This document shows, piece after piece, positions 53,230 to 60,558 of a DNA stretch of 60,558 nt. The stretch lies in assembly GCA_001873365.1 (NCBI GenBank), contig MNYZ01000006.1:1-60558 (forward strand), given 5' to 3'. Position 1 is the stretch's first letter. Each line of letters starts with the position of its first letter. The notes beneath the pieces are model-generated. The model did no database searches. It saw nothing but the letters and a program-made list of their open reading frames with translations, and had not been told where the DNA came from. Source of the DNA: Oscillatoriales cyanobacterium CG2_30_40_61. GTDB taxonomy: Bacteria; Cyanobacteriota; Cyanobacteriia; Cyanobacteriales; Microcoleaceae. A program made the translations under genes and the position numbers.

Positions 53230-55152
53230 ATGGTACCCAGAGAATTTTTAAAGACCGTGGCGCTGAGAGTTGGAATTTCCGACAATGAACTTGAAGTCAT
53301 GGCGCGGGCAATCCAAGGAGAACCGATGACCGCGATTTCCAAGCAATTAGGCGTTCGTAAGGATGCTTTGCAAAAGCGTTTGGGGGAAGTGTATAGGAAA
53401 TTAAACATTAGTGGTGCAGGCCCCGGAAAGTTAGCCAAACTTCAGCAAAAATTACTCTCAGAATATCAAGCTGACGGTAATAATCAGGGCGGGCAAATTA
53501 ATGGTCAATCCGGTCGCAAAAAGCGGTCTTTGAGTAGCCTTGATCCCCAGGGTTTTAGTAGTAATGTGGTGATTGATTGGGGGAGCGCGCCCAAATTGGG
53601 AGCTTTTTATGGCCGTTCGGAGGCCCTAGCCAACTTAAAACAAGGATTAGTCACCGAACGCGCTCACCTGATGATGTTGGAAGGGATGGGAGGAATTGGG
53701 AAAACCACCCTGGGGGTGAAATTAGTTCAGGAAATTGCCCCGGATTTTGACCAAGTGATTTGGCGATCGCTCCGAGACAAACCCTCACCGAGTGAGTTTA
53801 TCGCCTCAGCTTTTCCCGCCCATTCTCAAGCTCCTTTAGATTGGGATGATTCGGAACAAATCGCCCAATTGTTAAAAAGCTTATCAGATTCTCGGTATTT
53901 GTTGGTGATTGATGAGGTAGAATATATCTCCCAACTCGGAAGTAAAGATGCGGCCTTCAAAAGTTATGAATCTTTATTTCAACAGATTAGTGAATCGTCC
54001 CATCGCAGTAGTGTTTTATTAATCGGTTGGGAATTTCCCGAGTCGTGGAAACAGTTTGCGTCTAAACCGTCTTTAGAATTAACCGGGTTATCGGAACAAG
54101 ATGCTCAACAAATGGTTTTATTAGGTCAAGAAACCTTCTATTTAGATGGGAAATTCCTCTCGGAATTGATTCATTTATGTGGCGGGAATCCCTTGATTTT
54201 AAAATTATGGGCGGCGAAGATTCCTGATTTCACAATTAGAAATTTGACGAAACTGATCAAGCAAAATACCTTAGTAATTGAAGAACTGGTACGTCAAGCT
54301 CTGCGTTCGGAGGAGGAATTGTCGGAGCTAGAAATTCGTCTGGTTTGTTGGTTAGCGGTGAATCAAAAGTCTGCCACCTTGAGTGAGTTGGCAACGGATT
54401 TGATTCTTTCGGAAACGGAAGCCGAAGTGCAAACTTCCCTGGAGTTTTTAGTGGAGCGATCGCTCTTAGAAACCACCACTTCCACCTCGGCCATGGCCTA
54501 TACGGTTAATAGTCATTTCCGTAAAGAAATCTGGTATCAGTTGATGGGTAAATCCTTTAATGAACTAGGTTATAAAAACTATTTAGAAGGGGAATTTCAA
54601 TCGGCTAAAACCAATTTATTACAAGCCATTCGCTATCATGGGGCTTTAAGTGCGGGTCATTATAATTTAGGTTCGACCTATGAAAAGCTGGATCAGTTTG
54701 AAGAAGCTAGAAAACATTATCAAATTCTAGTTGATGTAGATAATAACCGAGCAGCCCAAGCGGCGGTTAATAATTTAGCCCGATTAGAAATTTTAGATGG
54801 CAAAACCGAGGAAGCCATTGATAAACTAGAAAACACCTTGGGACAGGTTAAGGATAAAGGAATTCGCGCCGCTTTACACAAGAATTTAGGCTGGGCTTAT
54901 TTCTTAGAAAATAATCCGAAACAGGCTGAAGTTGAGTTACGTCAATCCTTAGAATTAAAAGAATCTAATGTGGTGGCTTACTATATTTTAGCTCAAGTTT
55001 TGGAAGCCCAAAACCGTCATAAACAAGCCTTAGCGTTTTGGAAAACCGCTTTGGAACAGGACGAATTGGATCAAAAATCTAATGGTGTTACCTGGCGTTT
55101 ACCTGAATTACTAGCTTGGCGCATGACCGCCCGCCAACGCTTACCTAAATAA
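53230..55152 (+). CDS. STAND ATPase: N-terminal HTH-like part, NB-ARC, TPR
   Basis: The 640-residue protein has an N-terminal helix-turn-helix-like part (about 10-75, GISDNELEVMARAIQGEPMT then LGVRKDALQKRLGEVYRKL), reminiscent of a LuxR-type/vMAP N-terminal domain. NB-ARC follows (about 125-400): Walker A EGMGGIGKTTLG (about 152), Walker B YLLVIDEVEY. The C-terminal part (about 445-620) has TPR repeats. Such STAND proteins act as signal-induced hubs and are often linked to stress, death or defence; the effector is not visible. It is convergent with hisC. Confidence 0.82.
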   Translation: MVPREFLKTVALRVGISDNELEVMARAIQGEPMTAISKQLGVRKDALQKRLGEVYRKLNISGAGPGKLAKLQQKLLSEYQADGNNQGGQINGQSGRKKRSLSSLDPQGFSSNVVIDWGSAPKLGAFYGRSEALANLKQGLVTERAHLMMLEGMGGIGKTTLGVKLVQEIAPDFDQVIWRSLRDKPSPSEFIASAFPAHSQAPLDWDDSEQIAQLLKSLSDSRYLLVIDEVEYISQLGSKDAAFKSYESLFQQISESSHRSSVLLIGWEFPESWKQFASKPSLELTGLSEQDAQQMVLLGQETFYLDGKFLSELIHLCGGNPLILKLWAAKIPDFTIRNLTKLIKQNTLVIEELVRQALRSEEELSELEIRLVCWLAVNQKSATLSELATDLILSETEAEVQTSLEFLVERSLLETTTSTSAMAYTVNSHFRKEIWYQLMGKSFNELGYKNYLEGEFQSAKTNLLQAIRYHGALSAGHYNLGSTYEKLDQFEEARKHYQILVDVDNNRAAQAAVNNLARLEILDGKTEEAIDKLENTLGQVKDKGIRAALHKNLGWAYFLENNPKQAEVELRQSLELKESNVVAYYILAQVLEAQNRHKQALAFWKTALEQDELDQKSNGVTWRLPELLAWRMTARQRLPK

Positions 55153-55158
55153 TTACCC

Positions 55159-55212
55159 AAAGCCTCCTAACCCGAGTTCCCCGACTGGGGAAATCACAGT
55201 TATGGAGGCTTT
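55159..55212. terminator. Bidirectional terminator between the NB-ARC gene and hisC
   Basis: AAAGCCTCC (55159-55167) pairs perfectly with GGAGGCTTT (55204-55212), and an inner stem TTCCCC/GGGGAA (55177-55182 with 55187-55192) sits in the loop. It lies between the stops of two convergent genes. Confidence 0.8.
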
Positions 55213-55236
55213 ATTGATCCTAGACTACTAGGTAGA

Positions 55237-56364
55237 CTAGATGGAAAGCAATCGTTCAATGGTGCGTTGATTTTCGTCGGGACGACCCACGGTAATTCTC
55301 AGCCCTCCTCCGGTATGACGTACTAATGTTCCTTTGGTTTTTAATTGCTGCATGATCTGATTTAAGGCTTGATCGGAGTTTTGTTCATCGGTGAGTCTAA
55401 TATAAATAAAATTAGCATCACTTCGCCAAATTTTGAGTTTTTTATGCTCAGATAAGGCATTAATTAAACGAGTCCGTTCGGCTAAAATTTCAGGGATAAC
55501 AGTTAGTAAATTTTGACGGTTGTTTAAGGCTAATAACGCGGCGGTTTGTGTGAAACTGGGAAGATTATAGGGGAGCCGAACTTTTTCCAAAGCGGTAGTT
55601 AATTCGGGATGGGCGATCGCATATCCAGCCCGCAGGGAAGCTAACCGAAATGCTTTAGAAAATGTCCGTAAAATCACCCAATTAGGATGATTTTTTAACT
55701 CCTCAACTACGCTAGTTTGACTAAACTCAAAATAGGCTTCATCAATAACGACTAAAATTTGTTCAGGTAAACAACGCAACCAGTCTAATTCCTTTTCGGT
55801 TAAAGCATTCGCCGTTGGGGAATTAGGATGGACAACAAACACAACTCGAATGGGCGGGTTTTGGGCTGTTTCAATCGCTGTTTGAGCCGCGTTTAAGTCC
55901 ATCTCAAAGGTGTCTGCATCCCGTCCTATACTAACAATTGGAATACCTAAAGTTTGAGCAATAATTCCATACATGGAGAAGGTAGGGTTAGCTACTAAAA
56001 TCGAACCTTCTCCCCCTAAACAAGTGGCAATTAAGATTGATCGAATTAACTCATCCGACCCATTCCCCACGGAAATTTGCTCAGGATTGACAAGGGCTTC
56101 AGAATTAGAAATAATCTCATTAATATAATTAGCGATCGCAATTTTTAACGGAAAATGACTACCATCGGGATAACGATTAGTTTCAATTTCATGTTGATAT
56201 GTCCAAGCCAGCTTTTGTTTTAACTCCTCCGGTAAATCATAGGGACATTCATTAGTATCTAAACGGTCTAATATTTGAGTCTCGATAGAACTTCCAGAAT
56301 TGCCTCCGGGGTGAGGAGCATAGGCCTGAAGTCGGTTGAGATCGTTGCGGAGAAAAGACAGCAT
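55237..56364 (-). CDS. hisC: Histidinol-phosphate aminotransferase
   Basis: HisC makes histidinol phosphate from imidazole acetol phosphate and glutamate, using PLP. The protein from ATG 56364 ([20 protein letters not shown]) has 375 residues, the family size; the frame extends to 56430 without similarity. Key parts are [27 protein letters not shown] (NP-type motif), [10 protein letters not shown] (PLP Asp/Tyr) and [18 protein letters not shown] with the Schiff-base Lys. The C-terminus ends [20 protein letters not shown]. Cyanobacteria often have two HisC-like genes. No other his gene is near. Confidence 0.94.
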   Translation of the reverse strand: MLSFLRNDLNRLQAYAPHPGGNSGSSIETQILDRLDTNECPYDLPEELKQKLAWTYQHEIETNRYPDGSHFPLKIAIANYINEIISNSEALVNPEQISVGNGSDELIRSILIATCLGGEGSILVANPTFSMYGIIAQTLGIPIVSIGRDADTFEMDLNAAQTAIETAQNPPIRVVFVVHPNSPTANALTEKELDWLRCLPEQILVVIDEAYFEFSQTSVVEELKNHPNWVILRTFSKAFRLASLRAGYAIAHPELTTALEKVRLPYNLPSFTQTAALLALNNRQNLLTVIPEILAERTRLINALSEHKKLKIWRSDANFIYIRLTDEQNSDQALNQIMQQLKTKGTLVRHTGGGLRITVGRPDENQRTIERLLSI

Positions 56365-56534
56365 GGCGTTGAGGTAATTGTAATTTTTGCTGAAGTTTAG
56401 ACAAAATCTATTATCCCTTAATTTATACAAGAATTGAGTCTAAGAAACAATATTTTTAGACCCTAATTTTTGCTAAACTATTCCTGATCCTGATTTAACT
56501 CCACTAATCAATCATTAATACTCCTAAAGCTAAT

Positions 56535-57371
56535 TTACAAAGAGGGAATATCTTCAACACTTAATCCAGTTGCTTGAACAACTTGCTCTAAACTAAAACC
56601 CATTCGCAATAAATTTAAAGCAACTTCTTCTTTGCCTTCTAATTTTCCTTCTAGTTTGCCTTCTAATTTTCCTTCTAGTTTGCCTTCTAGTTTGCCTTCT
56701 AGTTTGCCTTCTAGTTTGCCTTCTAATTTGCCTTCTAGTTTGCCTTCTTGTAGAATTTCTTGATAAATGACTGAATTTCGCATAAGATCACTCCTTAAAA
56801 GTCTTTTCACTGTATCTTTATTTAAAACCAAACCCGCCAAAATTGCCGAAGCAGCAACGAGATTACTTTGAACCTGCTGATCAGTAATTCCCTCAATTAC
56901 TTGAGCAACTTGACTTAATATCATGGTCGGATCATCGGTCTGACTAAGTACCGCAAAGGGTAACAATCCCGTTACATTCAAAAACCGTTCCGGCGGTTGT
57001 TCCCAAAGACGAATTACCTCAAACTGATGAGACGTATTCTCCAAATGAAAACTATTTTCTTGGACTAAAGTAGAATTAGTTCGACCCAGATAAATCACCA
57101 CCTGACGCATGACTTTGTTAGGAAAACGGCGATAGACCCTTAATCGATAATCTAACATTCTAAAGGGGATTTTAGCATCGGGTTCGGTTTGAAATTCTGT
57201 GTGCAAAACCAGATCATCCGATTGTAGTAATATCAGAGAATCAGCCCGAATTGGTTCCAAGGATAACTCTTGGGGACTCAACTCAGTTAACGCAACGGGA
57301 GAACCCAACAACCAACTCGCCAAATCTTCAGAAAAATTTTCCGCCAGAAACTTGCAAATACTGTCAAACAC
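56535..57371 (-). CDS. Rpn-family PD-(D/E)XK nuclease-like protein with LEGK repeats
   Basis: The 278-residue protein belongs to the group of putative Rpn/transposase_31-like nucleases (often seen as DUF4351-type): RADSLILLQSDDLVLHTEFQ (Asp and Glu-x-Gln of the active site, about 43-62), IPFRMLDYRLRVYRR and VIRLWEQPPERFL. Near the C-terminus nine consecutive LEGK units (about residues 210-245) form a strongly charged alpha-helical rod, encoded by a 12-bp tandem repeat at about 56641-56748. The last part SLEQVVQATGLSVEDI resembles a short helical tag common to this family. Function is unknown; a mobile-DNA or defence role is possible. Confidence 0.82.
   Translation of the reverse strand: MFDSICKFLAENFSEDLASWLLGSPVALTELSPQELSLEPIRADSLILLQSDDLVLHTEFQTEPDAKIPFRMLDYRLRVYRRFPNKVMRQVVIYLGRTNSTLVQENSFHLENTSHQFEVIRLWEQPPERFLNVTGLLPFAVLSQTDDPTMILSQVAQVIEGITDQQVQSNLVAASAILAGLVLNKDTVKRLLRSDLMRNSVIYQEILQEGKLEGKLEGKLEGKLEGKLEGKLEGKLEGKLEGKLEGKEEVALNLLRMGFSLEQVVQATGLSVEDIPSL
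56640..56755. repeat. 12-bp tandem repeat inside the Rpn-like gene
   Basis: Units of the form TTGCCTTCTAGT (minus-strand coding for LEGK) repeat about nine times in phase with the codons, with small changes (AATTTTCC versus AGTTTGCC). The period of 12 keeps the frame. Copy number can vary without breaking the protein. Confidence 0.9.
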
Positions 57372-57470
57372 CCCTGGTTATTCCTCCCCAATCATCTAAT
57401 ATATTCATTTTACAATGAATAATTTATAATATAAAGGTGAATAGGCGGATATTTCTGTTGATGAGGATAT

Positions 57471-58313
57471 TTAGTTTCTAATTTCCGCTTTTAATAACCA
57501 AAAACCAGTAAAAGTCATCCCCGAATCATCCGGTTGAACTAATAGGAAATGTAATCCTTTTGCCAACTGTTTTCTAACTTCAAAGGTTTGACCTGCCTGC
57601 GTAACTTCCGAATCCTCAAAGGTTGCCATCACCCAACGATCAACTAAGCCAGATTCCAAGATTAACCCATTAGGAGAACCCGCCATATAATTGCAAGCAA
57701 AAGGTTTAATTTCCTCTAACCATCTGGCTAACCGCATGGATTTCTTACCCCCATTAATAATAATACCAGGAATAGCTACAACCGAAGCTAATCCCATATT
57801 TAGGGGTAAAAAATTATTGGGAATTTGTAGAACAGGAATGGGACGGTCGGCAAAAAAATCTTCCAAATTGCCCGCAGCAATACTTGCAAATTGCCAGCGA
57901 TCACCCCATAATTGATCGGGTAATGGTAAAGGTGGCAGTTGATCTAATTTCAGAGGTTCATAGGATTCCCCTGTATAATATTCTGAGTCAGAATATTGTT
58001 TTGACCGTTCAGTTAACCATTGTTTTAAAGTCTGCGTATTTCTATCCGGTTCCACGACAATTTCTAAGACCTTGCCCGCCTTTTCTAAGAAACTTAAAGA
58101 TTGGGGACGAAATACTTTAATTTTATCAGGTTTTTGAGTTAAAGTTAAGGGTCGCAACTGTTCAATTAACCAATTTGAATTAGCTTGGGACTGAGGACAC
58201 ATCGCTATCAACTCAACCTTCCGAGTTTCGTCACAGACTAACAACTCCCAAAGGGGTTGTCCGCTTGTATCCTTGAGGGGACGACGATAAAAATCAGCTT
58301 GCCAAATTACCAT
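57471..58313 (-). CDS. Tab2/Atab2-family RNA-binding protein (DUF1092)
   Basis: From ATG 58313 the protein begins MVIWQADFYRRPLKDTSGQP, a signature of the Tab2/Atab2 family; the frame extends to 58385 without similarity. The length is 280 residues, as usual. Further family segments are LWELLVCDETRKVEL, PLPDQLWGDRWQFASI (WGDRWQF) and the C-terminal FLLVQPDDSGMTFTGFWLLK. In algae and plants Tab2/Atab2 bind mRNA for photosystem I; the cyanobacterial members are thought to act in photosystem I biogenesis too, which is not proven for this protein. Confidence 0.85.
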   Translation of the reverse strand: MVIWQADFYRRPLKDTSGQPLWELLVCDETRKVELIAMCPQSQANSNWLIEQLRPLTLTQKPDKIKVFRPQSLSFLEKAGKVLEIVVEPDRNTQTLKQWLTERSKQYSDSEYYTGESYEPLKLDQLPPLPLPDQLWGDRWQFASIAAGNLEDFFADRPIPVLQIPNNFLPLNMGLASVVAIPGIIINGGKKSMRLARWLEEIKPFACNYMAGSPNGLILESGLVDRWVMATFEDSEVTQAGQTFEVRKQLAKGLHFLLVQPDDSGMTFTGFWLLKAEIRN

Positions 58314-58515
58314 ACACACAAAAAATCCTAATATTCTTGTTAAAAACTGTTTTCTATTTTCAATTCTAAGGTTAAGATTGATCAAATGAAGATTAACAGA
58401 TGTCAGATTCCATTACTTAGGTTGCGGGTATCGGATTTCTGGTTATGATTCTAGCTCCTATTGACCCCCTTCTAATTATAAAGGGGATAATCTTAATTAA
58501 TTGGGTTATACAACT

Positions 58516-59778
58516 ATGAATCCTGCTTTGACACAATATGGTGAACGGATGTCCCATTTAACGGGAGTTCGTGCCATTATGAAAGATATTATTGAAACCT
58601 TAAGATCAGGAAAGGGAAAAGAGTTTATTAATTTAAGTGCAGGAAATCCGGTAATTTTACCAGAAGTGGAACAACTTTGGCGAGATTGTACGGCACAATT
58701 ACTCTCAAGTCCTGAATATGGAGAAGTGGTTTGTCGGTATGGTTCTAGTCAGGGATATCAACCTTTTATTGATGTGATTGTCGAGGATTTTAATTCCCGT
58801 TATGGATTACAATTAACTGACCGTAATGTGTTAATTACTCCCGGGAGTCAATCGATTTATTTTTATGCGACTAATGCCTTTGGGGGATATACTACCGATG
58901 GCAAACTGAAAAAAGTTGTTTTGCCTTTGAGTCCTGATTATACCGGATATGGGGGAGTTAGTTTAATTCCTGAAGCGGTTTTTTCCTATCAACCTACCTT
59001 AGATATTGATGAAGTTAATCATCATTTTAAATATCGTCCTGATTTTAGTCAATTAATTATTGATGAAACCACGGGATGTGTTATATTTTCCCGTCCTTGT
59101 AATCCCAGTGGTAACGTTTTAACAGAAGAAGAAGTTAAAAAAATTGCCAATTTAGCGGCTAACTTTAATGTTCCTGTATTTATTGATTCTGCCTACGCGC
59201 CACCCTTTCCAGCCTTGAATTTTACCGAAATGAAACCAGTTTTTGGAGATAATATTATTCACTGTATTAGTTTATCAAAAGCGGGATTACCTGGGGAAAG
59301 ATTAGGAATTGCGATCGGGAATGAAAGCACGATTCAAGTATTAGAAGCCTTTCAAACTAATATGTGTATTCATTCTCCCCGCTATGGACAGGCAATTGCG
59401 GCCCGTGCTATTGGTTCTGGAGCCTTATCAGAAATTGCCGCGGAGGTAATTCGTCCCTATTATCAACAGAAATTCACCGTGGTGGAAACCGCATTAAACC
59501 AAGCCATGCCCAAAAATTTACCCTGGTTTTTACATCGGGGCGAAGGAGCAATTTTTGCCTGGATGTGGTTTAAAGATTTACCGATGACTGATTGGGAACT
59601 GTATCAAAAATTAAAAGAAGTTGGGGTAATTGTGGTTCCTGGTAGTTCATTTTTCCCGGGTTTACAAGGAGAATGGAGTCATAAAAACCAATGTATTCGG
59701 ATTAGTTTAACGGCTAAGGATGAGGAGATTACAGAAGGGATCAAACGGTTAGCAACGGTGATTGAACAGATTTATTAA
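58516..59778 (+). CDS. avtA: Valine-pyruvate aminotransferase-like (AvtA)
   Basis: The 420-residue fold type I PLP enzyme begins at ATG 58516 (MNPALTQYGERMSHLTGVRA). Motifs are FINLSAGNPVILP, TPGSQSIYFYATNAFGGY, CVIFSRPCNPSGNVLT, FIDSAYAPPFPALNF and the Schiff-base Lys in HCISLSKAGLPGERLGIAIG. These fit AvtA, which transfers the amino group between valine, pyruvate, and alanine. Another in-frame start (TTG 58501) is less likely. It stands alone between a divergent Tab2-like gene and a convergent Uma2 gene. Confidence 0.88.
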   Translation: MNPALTQYGERMSHLTGVRAIMKDIIETLRSGKGKEFINLSAGNPVILPEVEQLWRDCTAQLLSSPEYGEVVCRYGSSQGYQPFIDVIVEDFNSRYGLQLTDRNVLITPGSQSIYFYATNAFGGYTTDGKLKKVVLPLSPDYTGYGGVSLIPEAVFSYQPTLDIDEVNHHFKYRPDFSQLIIDETTGCVIFSRPCNPSGNVLTEEEVKKIANLAANFNVPVFIDSAYAPPFPALNFTEMKPVFGDNIIHCISLSKAGLPGERLGIAIGNESTIQVLEAFQTNMCIHSPRYGQAIAARAIGSGALSEIAAEVIRPYYQQKFTVVETALNQAMPKNLPWFLHRGEGAIFAWMWFKDLPMTDWELYQKLKEVGVIVVPGSSFFPGLQGEWSHKNQCIRISLTAKDEEITEGIKRLATVIEQIY

Positions 59779-59814
59779 TCCTCTGAATAGGATTATTTGC
59801 TGTTTCGGTGGGAA

Positions 59815-60411
59815 TTATTGCCAAATTTCTGTTAAATCTAATACAAATCCAGGTAAGATATTCTCACCGGATAAACTCAAGGGCTGTTGTAGAATTTCTA
59901 TATCCTGATTTTGTCGATAAATACTAACGGTTTGATGTTTTCGATCAATTAACCAACCTAAACGTACACCGTTATCCATATATTCTTGCATTTTCTCCTG
60001 AAGTGCATTCAAATTATCGGTTTTAGAGCGTAATTCTAAGACAAAATCAGGAGAAATAGGGGCAAAACTTTGTTGTTGTTCTGGGGTTAGTTGTTGCCAT
60101 CGTTTGTGACATATCCAAGCAGCATCAGGAGAACGATCAGCCCCATTGGGAAGATGAAACCCGGTGGAAGAATCAAAGGTTTTTCCTAATTTAGTTTGAT
60201 GATTCCATAACCAAAGTTGTCCGTTGATATCTGAATTTTTAGATCCGGTATCACTTCCTGTAGGTGGCATAACAATTAATTCTCCAGTAACATTACGTTC
60301 TAATTTTAAATCGCGGTTAGCGATCGCAATTTCCCTAAATTGTTCAGGAGTTACGGTTAATTGAACCGTTGAGGGAATATTAACAGGTAATGTAGAGGAT
60401 GATAGTACCAT
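59815..60411 (-). CDS. Uma2-family endonuclease-like protein
   Basis: The 198-residue protein belongs to the Uma2/DUF820 group of PD-(D/E)XK proteins, expanded in cyanobacteria. Motifs are LTVTPEQFREIAIANRDLKL, VTGELIVMPPTGSDTG, AAWICHKRWQQLTPEQQQ, and SPDFVLELRSKTDNLNALQ (catalytic Asp and Glu-x-Arg), with LGWLIDRKHQTVSIYRQNQ. The function is largely unknown; many copies exist per genome. Confidence 0.88.
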   Translation of the reverse strand: MVLSSSTLPVNIPSTVQLTVTPEQFREIAIANRDLKLERNVTGELIVMPPTGSDTGSKNSDINGQLWLWNHQTKLGKTFDSSTGFHLPNGADRSPDAAWICHKRWQQLTPEQQQSFAPISPDFVLELRSKTDNLNALQEKMQEYMDNGVRLGWLIDRKHQTVSIYRQNQDIEILQQPLSLSGENILPGFVLDLTEIWQ

Positions 60412-60524
60412 AGTTTTATCCTTAAACTTTAATTCCTATTATAAACCCCCCTAAAATAGTAAAGGGGGGAGGAGGGAAGCAAAAGATCAAAGTCCCCCTG
60501 GTTAAGCAGGGCTGTTTCATTCTT

Positions 60525-60558
60525 TGTAGGGGCAATCCCCCCGTGGTGGCCCCACCCC
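60525..60558. repeat. GTAGGGGCAATCCCCC repeat at the right edge
   Basis: The stretch TGTAGGGGCAATCCCCCCG is continued by GTGGTGGCCCC. A close copy interrupts the decayed NACHT gene at 20908-20938. The window ends inside it. Confidence 0.7.

Overview
The window looks like chromosomal DNA of a filamentous cyanobacterium of the Oscillatoriales type; Planktothrix or a relative is my guess and is not proven. The reasons are kaiBC, chlM, crtO, a PII gene with an NtcA-type site, a Tab2/Atab2 homologue, a cyanobacterial DUF4330 protein, many GCGATCGC (HIP1) octamers, and abundant short A+T-rich tandem repeats between genes. Coding is moderately dense on both strands with mostly short transcription units.

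Layout. 0-4.4 kb: the end of an IS630-type element that has cut off feoB, then accA, a short-chain dehydrogenase and an internally deleted IS200/IS605 (tnpB) element. 4.4-10.4 kb: folE, a phosphohexomutase, rdgB, glnB and ilvB. 10.4-14.3 kb: a TPR-fucosyltransferase fusion and a pair of SGNH/AlgX-like membrane proteins, probably for surface glycans. 14.4-19.8 kb: a CorC-type protein, mfd and a small membrane protein. 19.8-29.4 kb: an accessory stretch with a RelE-type toxin-antitoxin pair, a NACHT ATPase with a frameshifted tail, clpS, an unusual kinase with a membrane tail, an AbrB/PIN toxin-antitoxin pair, orphan genes and many repeats. 29.5-34.4 kb: map-kaiB-kaiC (no kaiA), chlM and a DUF4330 gene. 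34.9-41.2 kb: a 1732-residue hybrid histidine kinase and a mannose-1-phosphate guanylyltransferase. 42-47.5 kb: a THI5-like binding protein with a UbiH-like hydroxylase, glucokinase, an inositol monophosphatase, a nuclease, a ferredoxin and tRNA-Ser(GGA). 47.9-60.4 kb: a DnaJ-family chaperone, crtO, a pentapeptide protein, an NB-ARC/TPR ATPase, hisC, an Rpn-family nuclease, a Tab2-like protein, an AvtA-like aminotransferase and a Uma2 nuclease.

Links between genes. PII (glnB) and acetolactate synthase (ilvB) are divergent and share a 0.5-kb control region holding an NtcA-type site, a perfect dyad and a nested hairpin. The clock genes kaiB and kaiC lie directly behind map, with hairpins between kaiB and kaiC. 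The ~152-bp element just 3' of kaiC has ends resembling the IS630 element at the left edge, which suggests this transposase family has spread non-autonomous copies. A separate family of ~66-bp double-palindrome elements and a family of GGTGCGT inverted repeats mark the accessory parts.

I found no single region that I can call a new system with confidence. The best leads are the TPR-GT10/SGNH cassette, the ilvB leader, the deleted tnpB element that keeps its 3' hairpin, the decaying NACHT locus, and the IS630-related miniature elements.
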